Assembly: GCA_964393275.1 (NCBI GenBank)
Contig: CAYMTA010000011.1
Coordinates: forward strand, 39,012-103,011
Origin: SLRI01 sp964393275
Lineage (GTDB): Bacteria > Pseudomonadota > Alphaproteobacteria > Geminicoccales > Geminicoccaceae
DNA: 64,000 bases
Reading direction: 5' to 3'
Below, piece after piece: positions 6,990 through 16,216 of this stretch (positions within the stretch are counted from its first letter, which is position 1; each line of letters starts with the position of its first letter). Both the position numbers and the translations under genes were made by a program. The notes beneath the pieces were generated by a model. That model ran no database searches, had not been told where the DNA came from, and saw nothing but the letters and a program-made list of their open reading frames with translations.

Positions 6990-9770
6990 TCAGCCGGCCG
7001 GCTGGAGGCCTTCCTTCGCAGCCACGAGGCGCTCGATCCGTGCCGCCGAGAACTTGAACTCCGGAATCTTGCCGAACGGATCGAGCTCGGGATTGGTCAG
7101 GATGTTGGCCGGAGCCTCGACGAAGCAGAAGGGGATGAAGAGCATGCCCCGGGCGATCGCCGGGTCGCGCCGTGCCATCAGCTCGATCGTGCCGCGGCGG
7201 GTGGTGATGCGCACCCGCTCGCCCGGAGCGATGCCGAGCTCGGCCAGGTCGTCGCGGTTCATGGCGACGAAGGCCTCGGGCTCGAGCGCGTCGAGCATGG
7301 TGGCGCGCCGGGTCATGGCCCCGGTGTGCCAGTGCTCGAGCGTGCGGCCGGTGGTCAGGATCATGGGAAAGCGCGTGTCTGGCGCCTCGGCTGGCTCGAG
7401 GCCCGTGGCGGGCACCAGCGTGGCGCGCCCGGTCGTGGTCGGGAAGCGGTCGGCGAAGACCACGCCCTCGCCCGGGTGGTCCGGGGCCGGGCAGGGATAG
7501 CCGACCGTGCCCTCGCGCTCCAGCCGCTCCCAGGTGATGTTGGCGAGGGACGGCATGGCCAGGGTCATCTCGGCGAAGACGTCGGCCGGCCCGGCGTAGC
7601 GCCAGTCGAGGCCGAGCCGCCTCGCCAGCTCCTGGACGATCCACCAGTCGGGGCGGGTCTCGCCCAGGACCGGCAAGGCCGGCCGGCCGAGCTGCACCTG
7701 CCGGTTGGTGTTGGTCACCGTGCCGGTCTTCTCGGGCCAGGCGGTGGCCGGCAGGACGACGTCGGCGAAGGAGGCGGTCTCGGTCAGGAAGATGTCCTGG
7801 ACGACGAGGTGCTCGAGCTTGGCGAGCGCCGCCCTGACATGCTGCACGTTGGGGTCCGACATGGCCGGGTTCTCGCCCAGGACGTACATGCCCCGGATGA
7901 CGCCTTCGCTGGCCGCGTCCATGATCTCGACCACGGTGAGGCCCGGCCGCTCGGGCAGGGTGGTGCCCCAGAGGGACTCGAGCAGCGGGCGATAGGTGGC
8001 GTGGTCGATTGGATGGTAGTCGGGCAGGAACATCGGGATCAGCCCGGCATCGGAGGCGCCCTGGACATTGTTCTGGCCGCGCAAGGGGTGCAGACCCGTG
8101 CCGGGCCGGCCGGTGTGGCCGCAGAGCAGGGCGAGGCTGATCAGGCAGCGGGCATTGTCGGTGCCGTGGGTGTGCTGGCTCACACCCATGCCCCAGAAGA
8201 GGATGGCCCGCTCGGCGCGGGCGTAGAGCCGGGCGACGGTGCGGATGGTGGCGGCGTCGATGCCGCAGATCGGCGCCATGGCCTCGGGCGGGTAGGCGGC
8301 GAGATGCTGGCGAAGGTGGTCGAAGCCCTCCGTGTGCGCCTGGAGATACTGGCGGTCGAAGAGCTCCTCGGTGACGATGACGTTGAGCATGGCATTCAGA
8401 AGCGCCACGTCGCGGCCCGGCTCGAACTGCAGCATGTGGGTGGCATGGCGGCGGAGCGCTTGGCCGCGCGGGTCCATGACGACGAGCTTCGCGCCAGCTT
8501 TCACCGCCTGCTTGAAGTAGGTCGCCGCCACCGGGTGGTTCTCGGTCGGGTTGGCGCCGATGACGACGATGACGTCGGCCAGCAGCGCCTCGTTGAAGGG
8601 TGCCGTCACCGCACCCGAGCCGATGCCCTCCATGAGCGCCGCCACCGACGAGGCGTGGCAGAGGCGCGTGCAGTGGTCGACATTGTTGGTGACGAAGCCG
8701 GTCCGCACCAGCTTCTGGAAGAGATAGGCCTCCTCGTTGGAGCCTTTGGCCGAGCCGAAGCCGGCGAGCGCGTCGCCGCCATGTGCGTCCCGTATGCGGC
8801 GAAGCCCGGCGGCGGCGGTCTCGAGCGCCTCGTCCCAGGTGGCCTCGCGGAAATGGCTCCAGGGGTTGGCGGCATCGACCAGCTCGTCGGCGCGTTTGGG
8901 TGCGTCCGCCTTGCGGATCAGGGGCACGGTCAGCCGTTCCGGGCTGTGCACGTAGTCGAAGCCGAAGCGGCCCTTGACGCAGAGCCGGTTCTCGTTCGCC
9001 GGGCCGTTGGCCCCGCTGACATAGCGGATGCGGTCGTCCCTGACGTGGAAGGTCAGCCGGCAGCCGACGCCGCAGAAGGGGCACACGCTCTCGACGTCGC
9101 GGTCGACCGAGCGATCGCCGATCTCGTCCTCGTCCATGATCGAGGCCGGCATCAGGGCACCGGTCGGGCAGGCCTGGACGCACTCGCCACAGGCGACGCA
9201 GGTGGAATGGCCCATGGGATCGTCCATGTCGAAGACGATCTTCTCCTCGTGGCCGCGGCCGGCCATGCCGATCACGTCGTTGACCTGGACCTCGCGGCAG
9301 GCGCGCACGCAGAGCGTGCAGTGGATGCAGGCATCGAGGTTGACCCGCATCGCCGGGTGGCTGGGGTCGGGGGCGGGGCGGGCCTCGGCGGGAAAGCGGC
9401 TGGTCTCGAGCCCGCTTCTCTCGATCCATTGCCAGAGCCGGCTGTCCCGGTCGCGCGCGCGCTCGCGCGGCGGCTGGTCGGCGAGCAGCAGCTCCATGAC
9501 CATGCGGCGCGCTTTGGTCGCCCGCTCGTTCTGGACATGGACGATCATCCCGTCCTTCGGCAGCCGCAGGCAGGAGGGCGCCAGAACCCGCTCGCCCTCG
9601 ATCTCGACCATGCAGACGCGGCAGTTGCCATCCGGCCGGTAGCCGGGCTCCGGTGCGTAGCAGAGATGCGGGATGGCGAGCCCGAGCCGCTCGGCGACTT
9701 GCCAGATGGTCTCGTTCGGTTCTGCCTCGACCTCGCGGCCGTCGAGGGTGAAGTGGATGGATTGGGTCAT
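6990..9770 (-). CDS. fdhA: Molybdenum formate dehydrogenase, catalytic subunit
   Basis: Oxidises formate to CO2 at a bis-MGD molybdenum centre in the cytoplasm. Residues 1-75 are a [2Fe-2S] ferredoxin-like domain (Cys 37, 50, 53, 67). Two [4Fe-4S] clusters follow (CIHCTLCVRAC at 148-158, CVACGECVQAC at 191-201). The Mo-bisPGD domain begins with a fourth cluster (Cys 230, 233, 237, 264). The catalytic residue is Cys 371 in CTRLCHASS, not selenocysteine. The C-terminal molybdopterin-binding domain ends near FIPFCFVEAPANILTNP. The layout matches FdsA-type subunits of NAD-linked enzymes. I use the ATG at 9770, preceded by GGAAG; an in-frame start at 9827 would add 19 residues. No diaphorase (fdsB/G), fdsD or fdhD partner lies beside it. 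Confidence 0.93.
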   Translation of the reverse strand: MTQSIHFTLDGREVEAEPNETIWQVAERLGLAIPHLCYAPEPGYRPDGNCRVCMVEIEGERVLAPSCLRLPKDGMIVHVQNERATKARRMVMELLLADQPPRERARDRDSRLWQWIERSGLETSRFPAEARPAPDPSHPAMRVNLDACIHCTLCVRACREVQVNDVIGMAGRGHEEKIVFDMDDPMGHSTCVACGECVQACPTGALMPASIMDEDEIGDRSVDRDVESVCPFCGVGCRLTFHVRDDRIRYVSGANGPANENRLCVKGRFGFDYVHSPERLTVPLIRKADAPKRADELVDAANPWSHFREATWDEALETAAAGLRRIRDAHGGDALAGFGSAKGSNEEAYLFQKLVRTGFVTNNVDHCTRLCHASSVAALMEGIGSGAVTAPFNEALLADVIVVIGANPTENHPVAATYFKQAVKAGAKLVVMDPRGQALRRHATHMLQFEPGRDVALLNAMLNVIVTEELFDRQYLQAHTEGFDHLRQHLAAYPPEAMAPICGIDAATIRTVARLYARAERAILFWGMGVSQHTHGTDNARCLISLALLCGHTGRPGTGLHPLRGQNNVQGASDAGLIPMFLPDYHPIDHATYRPLLESLWGTTLPERPGLTVVEIMDAASEGVIRGMYVLGENPAMSDPNVQHVRAALAKLEHLVVQDIFLTETASFADVVLPATAWPEKTGTVTNTNRQVQLGRPALPVLGETRPDWWIVQELARRLGLDWRYAGPADVFAEMTLAMPSLANITWERLEREGTVGYPCPAPDHPGEGVVFADRFPTTTGRATLVPATGLEPAEAPDTRFPMILTTGRTLEHWHTGAMTRRATMLDALEPEAFVAMNRDDLAELGIAPGERVRITTRRGTIELMARRDPAIARGMLFIPFCFVEAPANILTNPELDPFGKIPEFKFSAARIERLVAAKEGLQPAG

Positions 9771-9866
9771 GGCGTTTCGCTTCCGCGGTTCAGCCGTCGC
9801 GCGCGGCAAACCCGAAAGTCGTGCCAATTCAAGGCCCGCTTGTCAAATCGAAGGGAGGCCGGGCTT

Positions 9867-10772
9867 TCAGAGGCGAAAGCCCGGCAGCGCGAAGTCCGGC
9901 ACTGCCGCGTAGCGCCGGGCGAGCGCATCCAGGGCCGCCTCGTGGGCGGCCGCGTCGGCACCTTCGGGAAAGGCCTCGGCATGGATCCCCCGCATGATGA
10001 AGGCGGCACCGAGGCCGGCGTCCTTGGCACCCTTGATGTCGTGCTCGAAGCTGTCACCGATGCCACAGATTTCCGCGCTGGCAAGGCCCGGCAGCAGCTC
10101 GCGGCAGGCGGCGTAGATGGGGGCGTGCGGCTTGCCGACATAGATCACCCGGCCGCCGAGCTCGCGGTAGCGCTCGGCGAGCGTGCCGGGCGCCATGGTG
10201 AGACCGCCCTCCGTGGGCGCCACCCGGTCCGGATTCGAGCAGACCATGGGCAGGTCCCGCGAAGCCGCGATGGCGATGATCCGCTCGAACTCGTCGAGGT
10301 CGTGGGTCAGCGTGTCGAGCCAGGTCAGATAGACGAAATCCGCCCTGGCCGGATCCGCCACCACCTCGAGATCGAGCCCCTCCACCGGCCCCATGTCGCC
10401 GTCGCGGGTGAAGAGGATGCAGCGCCGGCCGAGCATCCGGAACGCCTCGAGCGCGCGGCTCCGCAGCGCCAGCCAGGTCGCCTCGCCCGAGGTGACGACG
10501 CCGTCCAGCACGCTCGGGTCGAAGCCGAGCTCCAGGAGCCGCTCCTCGTTGTAGTGGCGCCTTCTGCCGGAATTGGTCAGGAGCACCACCCGCTTGCCGC
10601 GCCGCCGCAGCAGGGCCAGAAGCTCGATGGCTCCGGGATAGGGGGTGGCGCCATTGTGCAAGACGCCCCATTGGTCGATGAGGAAGCCCGCATAGCGGTC
10701 GATGAAAGCGCCGACACCGTCGACGAAGATCGTTCTGTTGCCGAGAGGGGCCTCGGCGGCGGTGCTGGCCAA
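9867..10772 (-). CDS. HAD-superfamily class IIA phosphatase (TIGR01459-like)
   Basis: A Cap-type IIA HAD phosphatase of the NagD-like group; the natural substrate is unknown, probably a small phosphorylated metabolite. The nucleophile motif is FLIDQWGVLHNG, followed by the class II LLTNSGRR motif, IYVGKPHAPIY near two thirds of the length, and the metal-binding GIGDSFEHDIKGA. The start is unclear because there is no ATG. TTG at 10772 gives 301 residues and has CGGGA upstream; a GTG at 10818-10820 would add 16 residues and overlap the divergent SDR gene. The two genes are divergent and their starts are only about 40 bases apart. Confidence 0.85.
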   Translation of the reverse strand: MASTAAEAPLGNRTIFVDGVGAFIDRYAGFLIDQWGVLHNGATPYPGAIELLALLRRRGKRVVLLTNSGRRRHYNEERLLELGFDPSVLDGVVTSGEATWLALRSRALEAFRMLGRRCILFTRDGDMGPVEGLDLEVVADPARADFVYLTWLDTLTHDLDEFERIIAIAASRDLPMVCSNPDRVAPTEGGLTMAPGTLAERYRELGGRVIYVGKPHAPIYAACRELLPGLASAEICGIGDSFEHDIKGAKDAGLGAAFIMRGIHAEAFPEGADAAAHEAALDALARRYAAVPDFALPGFRL

Positions 10773-10813
10773 GAATTCGATCCCGTGATTGCCAAGACAT
10801 GAAGGAGACTGTG

Positions 10814-11560
10814 GTGACACCTATCGATCCGGGCCTCGAAGGCAAGCGCGTTCTGGTCACGGGCGCCAGTCGAGGCATTGGAGCGGCCGCCGCGCGACTG
10901 TTCGCCGCTTCTGGCGCCCGACTGGTCCTGCACCACCGCCGCGGCCCGGCGGAGGCGGCCGCCATCCCTCATGTGGCCCTGGTCCAGGGCGATTTCACCG
11001 ACCGCTCGGCGCCGGCCAGGGTTGTCGAGGCGGCCGTGGCAGCCTTGGGCGGCCTCGACATTCTCGTCAACAATGCCGGGCATCTGCTCGGCCGGATCGC
11101 GCTCGACGCCATGGACGACGCAGCGATCGATCGGGTTTTCGATCTGAACGCGCGCTCGGTGGTCGCCGCCAGCCGGGCAGCCTTGCCGGCGCTGCGCCAG
11201 AGCCGAGGCCAGATCATCAATGTCACGTCGATCGCGGCCCGAACCGGCGGCAGCGCCGGTGCTGCGCTCTACGCGTCGGCCAAGGCGTTCGTGTCGACCT
11301 TCACCCGCGCGCTCGCGACCGAGCTCGCCGCCGACGGCATCCGGGTCAATGCGGTCTCGCCCGGCACCATCGCCACCGAGTTCCACGAGATCTACTCGAC
11401 CAGGGAAAAGCTCGAGGGGACCCGCCAGCGCATCCCGCTCGGCCGGCTGGGGCAGGGCGACGACTGCGCCGGCGCCTTCCTCTTCCTCGCCTCGGAACGG
11501 CTCGGCGGCTACGTCACCGGCCAGATCATCGAGGTCAATGGTGGCCAGCTCATGCCCTGA
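10814..11560 (+). CDS. Short-chain dehydrogenase/reductase (SDR)
   Basis: Classical SDR of 248 residues, NAD(P)-dependent oxidoreductase of unknown substrate. Visible are the cofactor glycine motif TGASRGIG, the structural NNAG, the catalytic Ser in NVTSIAA, YASAK (Tyr and Lys) and the C-terminal GQIIEVNGGQLMP. Start choice rests on the AAGGAG at 10802-10807, six bases before GTG 10814; the upstream ATG at 10799 overlaps that binding site and has none of its own. It is divergent from the HAD phosphatase gene and convergent with the small membrane protein gene. Confidence 0.87.
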   Translation: MTPIDPGLEGKRVLVTGASRGIGAAAARLFAASGARLVLHHRRGPAEAAAIPHVALVQGDFTDRSAPARVVEAAVAALGGLDILVNNAGHLLGRIALDAMDDAAIDRVFDLNARSVVAASRAALPALRQSRGQIINVTSIAARTGGSAGAALYASAKAFVSTFTRALATELAADGIRVNAVSPGTIATEFHEIYSTREKLEGTRQRIPLGRLGQGDDCAGAFLFLASERLGGYVTGQIIEVNGGQLMP

Positions 11561-11584
11561 CCGGCGCCGGGCGATCGGCCACCC

Positions 11585-12019
11585 TCAGAGATAGGTCAGG
11601 GCCAGCACGGCGAGGCCGGCGAAGGCGCCGAAGCCGAGCACCATGCAGGCGAAGAGCGCCAGCGACACGACATTGCCCACTCGAGCCAGGGGGTGGCGGG
11701 CCCGCTCATGCGCCAGGCGCAGCCGGTCGCGCCGCTCCCTGCCGCCGACGATCGCCAGATAGCGGCGGCCGATCGGCGTCCACAGGCTGAGGCGGATGTC
11801 CACCGCATGCCCGCCCCAGGCGAGCTCCTCGGCCGCCTGCCGCAGCGCCATGAGCTGCTCGTGGTCGAGCGACCGGCGAACCTCGAGCGGCAGGCGCAGG
11901 ATGAGCGACTTGTAGAGACCGTGGCCGTCGATCGGCGGGGTCCAGAGACCGGGAAGCGACGCCGCACCCTGGCCGTGGGGCGGCGCCGGCGGTCTGGCGG
12001 GGCTGGTCGATCCGAGCAT
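11585..12019 (-). CDS. Small membrane protein of unknown function
   Basis: 144 residues. The N-terminal ~25 residues are Pro/Ala-rich and probably disordered. Residues ~35-95 are soluble and charged (VRRSLDHEQLMALRQAAEE, then IRLSLWTPIGRRYLAIVGG). The C-terminus is one long or two short membrane segments (VVSLALFACMVLGFGAFAGL) ending four residues before the stop. The ATG is preceded by GGAGAG at good spacing, which supports translation. I do not recognise a family. It is divergent from the TadG-like gene. Confidence 0.6.
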   Translation of the reverse strand: MLGSTSPARPPAPPHGQGAASLPGLWTPPIDGHGLYKSLILRLPLEVRRSLDHEQLMALRQAAEELAWGGHAVDIRLSLWTPIGRRYLAIVGGRERRDRLRLAHERARHPLARVGNVVSLALFACMVLGFGAFAGLAVLALTYL

Positions 12020-12210
12020 GCTGGCGGCTCTCCTGCGATCCGCGCGGCGGGTGGCCAGGGCAGGTAGGCGGCCGATCCACGGATGGCCGTGGCCGCAAGC
12101 TGCCAGAACGAGCCTAACAAGAGGTTGCCGGGCACGGGCCGGTTCGCGGCTGGCGTACGGCAGTGCGCAAAAGAGGCGCTCGATGGCCGGTGCCGATCCG
12201 GGCTGCGGAG

Positions 12211-12227
12211 AATTTGCGAAAAATTAA
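12211..12227. promoter_or_regulatory. AT-rich island in the divergent gap before the tad-like genes
   Basis: The 267-base gap 12020-12286 separates two divergent genes. Its only AT-rich stretch reads AATTTGCGAAAAATTAA and lies about 60 bases upstream of the TadG-like start, a reasonable place for a promoter. No convincing -35/-10 pair can be fixed. Confidence 0.25.
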
Positions 12228-12286
12228 GGCTCTGCGGCGAGGATGCAGGCTTCGGGGTCCGAGACACAGCCCGAGGGAATGTGCCG

Positions 12287-13741
12287 ATGTCGATCGAGCC
12301 GAGCGATCCGTTCCATCCGTCCGCCGCCTCGAGGAGATGCGCTCAGCCGCGTGGCTGGCGGGCGGCCGAGCTTCTGCGGCAGGACCGTCGCGGTGGCATC
12401 CTCCTCTTCTTTGGCCTGATCCTGGTGCCGCTGGTCGGCATCGCCGGCCTCGCCATCGACTCGCTCGTCGCCTTCAGCGTCGAGGCCCGGGTCCAGCGGG
12501 CGCTCGATGCCGCCGGCCTCGCCGCCGGCCGCGCCGCCCGCGAGGAGGACGTCGTCACCGAGGCACGGGCTTTCTTCGATGCCAATCTCGGCGCCACCGG
12601 GAACGACGTGACAATCAGCGATTTCGCCGCCGTCTACTCGCCCGACGACGAATCGATCAGCCTTTCGGTCCGCGCCACCGTGCCGACCTATTTCATGCGC
12701 GTCCTCGGCAAGACCGAGACCGCCATCGCCCTCGAGACGGTCGTCAACCTGCAGATCCGGCAGATGGAGCTGGTGCTGGTGATGGACAACACGGGCTCGA
12801 TGCGCAGCGGCGGCAAGATCAACGCGATGAAGGACGCCGCCGCCGAGCTGGTGCGCATCGTCTTCGGCGGCCGCGAAAGCCACCCCAACCTCTGGGTCGG
12901 GCTCGTGCCCTATGTGGCGAGCGTCAATATCGGGCCGCATCGCACGAATTGGCTCGCCGCCGGCGATCCGGCGCTCGGTCCGGGCACGCCCTGGTCGCCG
13001 TCGAGCTGGAAGGGCTGTGTCATGGCCCGGCCGGCGCCCTTCGACGAGACCGACGATCCGCCTGCCGTGGCACCATTCGCCAGCTATTTCTACCCGAGCG
13101 CCTCGGACAACAACTGGCCGCCGCTCAATGAGAGCAATGGGGCGGAGAACAACGGCCGCGGCCCCAATCTCGGCTGCGGGCCGGCGATCACCTCGCTCCG
13201 GCAGAGTCGCGCCGAGATCCTGGCGGCGATCGAGGAGATGCTGCCCTGGCATCGCGGCGGCACCACCGGCAATCTCGGCCTGGCCTGGGGCTGGCGGGTG
13301 ATCTCGCCGCGCTGGCAGGGCCTCTGGGGCGGCGCCACGCCGGCCGAGATCCCGCTCGCCTATGACGACGCCCAGAGCGACAAGGTGGTGGTGCTGCTGA
13401 CCGATGGCGACAACCAGTTCTACGACAACCCGCCATCCGGCCCGGCCGGCTCCGACTTCACCGCCTATGGACGGCTGAACGATTTCGGCTTCGCTTCGCT
13501 CGGCGCCGGCCGGGACGAGCTCGACCGGCGGATGTCGCGCACCTGCGCCGCCATGAAGGCCGAGGGAATCATGCTCTACACGATCACCTTCGGGCCGACC
13601 CCCAACAGCGGCACCCAGGCCCTCTACCGCAATTGCGCCACCAGCCCCGGCCACTACTTCCACTCGCCCAACAACAGCGACCTGTCCAGCATCTTCCGCG
13701 CCATCGGGCGGCAGCTGTCGAGCCTTCGGGTGGCGCGATGA
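12287..13741 (+). CDS. TadG-like pilus assembly protein with von Willebrand A domain
   Basis: 484 residues. After ~35 charged residues comes the class-IV pilin-like segment GILLFFGLILVPLVGIAGLA and a helix (VQRALDAAGLAAGRAAREED), the TadE/TadG-type N-terminus. The rest is a von Willebrand A domain with a MIDAS motif DNTGSM preceded by VLVM, a conserved DG in LLTDGDNQ, and a C-terminal helix. It is likely exported and anchored in the inner membrane with the VWA domain in the periplasm, acting in Tad/Flp pilus or envelope assembly. I use the ATG at 12287 because GAGGGA lies eight bases upstream. The next gene's ATG overlaps its stop by four bases. No tadA, tadB/C, rcpA or cpaB gene is nearby. 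Confidence 0.82.
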   Translation: MSIEPSDPFHPSAASRRCAQPRGWRAAELLRQDRRGGILLFFGLILVPLVGIAGLAIDSLVAFSVEARVQRALDAAGLAAGRAAREEDVVTEARAFFDANLGATGNDVTISDFAAVYSPDDESISLSVRATVPTYFMRVLGKTETAIALETVVNLQIRQMELVLVMDNTGSMRSGGKINAMKDAAAELVRIVFGGRESHPNLWVGLVPYVASVNIGPHRTNWLAAGDPALGPGTPWSPSSWKGCVMARPAPFDETDDPPAVAPFASYFYPSASDNNWPPLNESNGAENNGRGPNLGCGPAITSLRQSRAEILAAIEEMLPWHRGGTTGNLGLAWGWRVISPRWQGLWGGATPAEIPLAYDDAQSDKVVVLLTDGDNQFYDNPPSGPAGSDFTAYGRLNDFGFASLGAGRDELDRRMSRTCAAMKAEGIMLYTITFGPTPNSGTQALYRNCATSPGHYFHSPNNSDLSSIFRAIGRQLSSLRVAR

Positions 13742-14310
13742 GCGAGGGGCAGCATCGGCGGCGTGACGCCGGCCGGGCGCTCGGCCCCGACCGGTCGGGC
13801 AGCACGATGGTCGAGTTCGCCCTGATCGGCCCCGTCTTCCTGGTGATGGTGCTCGGCATCTTCGAGGTGTGCCTGATCCTCTTCACCAGCGGCTCGCTGC
13901 AGTCGGCGGTGGCGTCCGCCTCGCGCTACGGCATCACCGGTCAGGCCGGCGAGACCGACCGGTCGACGGCGATCACCGAGATCCTGCGCAGGCGGACCTT
14001 CGGCTTCGTCGACATCGAGGCGGCCGACATCGCGACGCTGGTCTATCCGAGCTTCACCGAGATCGGTCGTCCAGAGCCGTTCACCGATCAGGATGGCGAC
14101 GCCACCTACGACCCGGGCGAGCCGTTCCAGGATATCAACGGCAGCGGCGGCTGGGACGCCGACATGGGCTCGGCCGGGCTCGGCGGGCCGGGCGACATCG
14201 TGCTCTACACCGTCACTTATCGCAGTCGATTGATGAACGCGTTCGTTGCACCGCTGTTCGGCGACATCCGCTACTCGGCGACCATCGCCGTGCGCAACGA
14301 GCCGTACTGA
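13738..14310 (+). CDS. TadE-like pseudopilin with calcium-loop-like segment
   Basis: 190 residues. The processed-pilin-like segment is STMVEFALIGPVFLVMVLGI with the characteristic Glu, followed by the TadE helix. Around residues 119-146 is an acidic stretch (FTDQDGDATYDPGEPFQDIN, then GSGGWDAD) built like tandem EF-hand/dockerin calcium loops. The ATG overlaps the TadG-like stop (ATGA), so the longer upstream reading is an out-of-frame extension of the previous gene. It is probably secreted and pilus-associated. Calcium binding is inferred from residue spacing only. Confidence 0.8.
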   Translation: MSEGQHRRRDAGRALGPDRSGSTMVEFALIGPVFLVMVLGIFEVCLILFTSGSLQSAVASASRYGITGQAGETDRSTAITEILRRRTFGFVDIEAADIATLVYPSFTEIGRPEPFTDQDGDATYDPGEPFQDINGSGGWDADMGSAGLGGPGDIVLYTVTYRSRLMNAFVAPLFGDIRYSATIAVRNEPY

Positions 14311-14313
14311 GGC

Positions 14314-14976
14314 ATGGCGGGCAGCCCAGCGATCGAGCCATCGGGCGCCACCCGTGCGACCGTTGTCGGACGACAGGGGGCGCCCTGGATCGCCGGCTCG
14401 GGCCGACGGAGCCTCGCTGGCGATCGCCGGGGCGTCATCGCCCTCGAATTCGCGCTCATCCTGCCGCTCCTGATCCTCTTCTGCTTCGGCACGGTCGAGG
14501 TCGGGCGCTTCGTTCTCCTGCAGATGAAGCTCGACCAGCTCGCCGCCTCGGTGGCCGATCTCGGCACCCGCGATCGCACATTGAGCGTTGCCACGATCGA
14601 CGACATTTTCGCCGTCGGGGCGCATATCGTCCGACCCTTCGATCTGGCCGCCGACGGGCGGATCACCCTGACGGGAGTCGGGCGGGCGGCGGGCGACCAG
14701 CCGCGCGTGCTCTGGCAACGCCGAAGCGGCGGCACGCTCGACCTGCCGAGCGAGACCGGCACAGTCGGCGGCGTCGCCACGCTGCCCGCGGAGATCGTCC
14801 TGGCCGTCGGCCAGACCGTGGTCGTCGCCGAGGTCAGCTTCACCTATCGCGGCATGTTCGGCCTGCTGCCGGATCGGATCACCACCAAGCGAGCCTATTT
14901 CCGCCCGCGCCTCGGCAGCCTGCAGGAGCTCTCGGCGATGGGCTTCTCCGGCCGCGCCCTTGTTGCAAGCGGATGA
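14314..14976 (+). CDS. TadE-like pseudopilin
   Basis: 220 residues. A long ~40-residue leader is followed by RGVIALEFALILPLLILFCF with the Glu typical of TadE/class III pilin cleavage sites, then VEVGRFVLLQMKLDQLAAS and a periplasmic domain ending in a beta-rich region. It starts three bases after the preceding TadE-like stop and completes a three-gene unit. The function is probably a minor pilin of a Tad-type system whose core genes lie elsewhere. Confidence 0.78.
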   Translation: MAGSPAIEPSGATRATVVGRQGAPWIAGSGRRSLAGDRRGVIALEFALILPLLILFCFGTVEVGRFVLLQMKLDQLAASVADLGTRDRTLSVATIDDIFAVGAHIVRPFDLAADGRITLTGVGRAAGDQPRVLWQRRSGGTLDLPSETGTVGGVATLPAEIVLAVGQTVVVAEVSFTYRGMFGLLPDRITTKRAYFRPRLGSLQELSAMGFSGRALVASG

Positions 14977-15244
14977 CGCTCGGCAGCCGCCGGCCACGCG
15001 CCGGGCAATGGCCGCTTGAGCAGGCGGCACCGAGCACCTAGATGCTTCCTTGCCGGCCGAGTCGACCGGCCGTTCGAGCGATGCCGATCTCCATGCCCCG
15101 CTTTAAGGCAGGGTGGGGTGGTGGTGGCGATCGGATGGCGTTCCCCACCCGCGGCTCCGACGGGCGGTCCCTTGGGGCCGCTCTCCCGGGGCGGCCCTCC
15201 TCGGCATCGTTCCGGCTGGCCGGGGAGCAGCATTCAGGCCTTCG
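14977..15244. other. Intergenic gap before the sulfotransferase cluster
   Basis: 268 bases without a supported gene. Short frames here show no ribosome binding site or recognisable product. A GCTTTAAGGC stretch near 15101-15110 is the only AT-rich spot and might be promoter sequence for the cluster. Confidence 0.4.
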
Positions 15245-16216
15245 ATGACGCCACTCTCCGCACTGGTCCGCCCGGCCCTCTCCAGCCTGGAGAAGAAGCT
15301 GACGCGCGCCCTCGTCCTCTATCCCTCGGCTCCCTTCATGGCCGCCGACCGGCGGGTGGCGCTCGAGCGCTGGCTGCGCGGCCGCGAGCAATGCCAGAAG
15401 CTGGCCAAGGCCGACATCGTCATCGTCTCCTTCGGCAAGAGCGGCCGGACCTGGCTGCGCGTCATGCTGTCGCGCTTCTACCAGTTGCGGCACGACCTGT
15501 CCGAGCGATTCCTGATCGGCTTCGACAACTACCACTTCATGGACCGCGCCGTGCCGCGGATCTTCTTCACCCACGACAATTACGTGAAGGACTACAGCGG
15601 CAACGTCGACAACAAGGCCGACTATTACGGCAAGAAGGTGGTCCTTCTGGTCCGCCATCCAGCCGACGTCGCGGTATCGCAGTACCACCAGTGGCGCTTT
15701 CGGATGCGGCCGCGCAAGAAGGTGATCAACGACTACCCGGACGAGGCCGGCGAGGTCTCGATCTTCGATTTCGTCCGCCACCAGACGGCCGGGCTCGAGA
15801 AGACCATCGACTTTCTCAATGGCTGGGCGCGTGAGCGCGAGCGGCTCGGCGCCTGTCACATCCTGCGCTACGAGGACATGCGTGCCGACCCGGCCGGCAG
15901 CCTCGCCGGCCTGCTCGATTTCATGAGCACGCCGGGCACGCCCGCGCAGATCCAGGGGGCGGTCGACTACGCCTCCTTCGAGAACATGAAGAAGCTCGAG
16001 GGCCAGAGCCGGTTCTGGCTCTCCGGCGGCCGGATGATGGCCAAGGACAAGAGCAATCCCGAGAGCTTCAAGGTGCGGCGCGGCAAGGTCGGCGGGTTCC
16101 GCGACTACTTCACCGATGCCGAGGTCGATTCGATCCTCGACTACGTCGACGAGCGCCTCGATCCGATGTTCGGCTACCGCCGCGCGGTCGCGGCGCCGAC
16201 GGGCATCCATGCCTAG
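15245..16216 (+). CDS. PAPS-dependent sulfotransferase 1
   Basis: 323 residues. It transfers sulfate from 3'-phosphoadenosine 5'-phosphosulfate to an unknown acceptor. The 5'-phosphosulfate-binding loop is VSFGKSGRTWLR (residues ~61-72), the 3'-phosphate motif is LLVRHPADVAVSQYHQW (134-150), and the C-terminal loop is KVRRGKVGGFRDYFT, the bacterial counterpart of RKGxxGDWK. The ATG at 15245 is the first that gives a clean family N-terminus. It is the first gene of a cluster with two more sulfotransferases and glycan- and lipid-modifying enzymes, so the acceptor is more likely an envelope glycan or lipid than a small metabolite; that is inference. Sulfotransferase 3 (21264-22220) is its closest relative here. 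Confidence 0.88.
   Translation: MTPLSALVRPALSSLEKKLTRALVLYPSAPFMAADRRVALERWLRGREQCQKLAKADIVIVSFGKSGRTWLRVMLSRFYQLRHDLSERFLIGFDNYHFMDRAVPRIFFTHDNYVKDYSGNVDNKADYYGKKVVLLVRHPADVAVSQYHQWRFRMRPRKKVINDYPDEAGEVSIFDFVRHQTAGLEKTIDFLNGWARERERLGACHILRYEDMRADPAGSLAGLLDFMSTPGTPAQIQGAVDYASFENMKKLEGQSRFWLSGGRMMAKDKSNPESFKVRRGKVGGFRDYFTDAEVDSILDYVDERLDPMFGYRRAVAAPTGIHA

Noticed and set aside
7326..10802. Long open frame on the plus strand, about 1158 codons, opposite the formate dehydrogenase
   Set aside because: It mirrors the codons of the minus-strand gene, has no domain, and the minus strand has clear Fe-S and molybdopterin motifs. Long antisense frames are common at this GC content.
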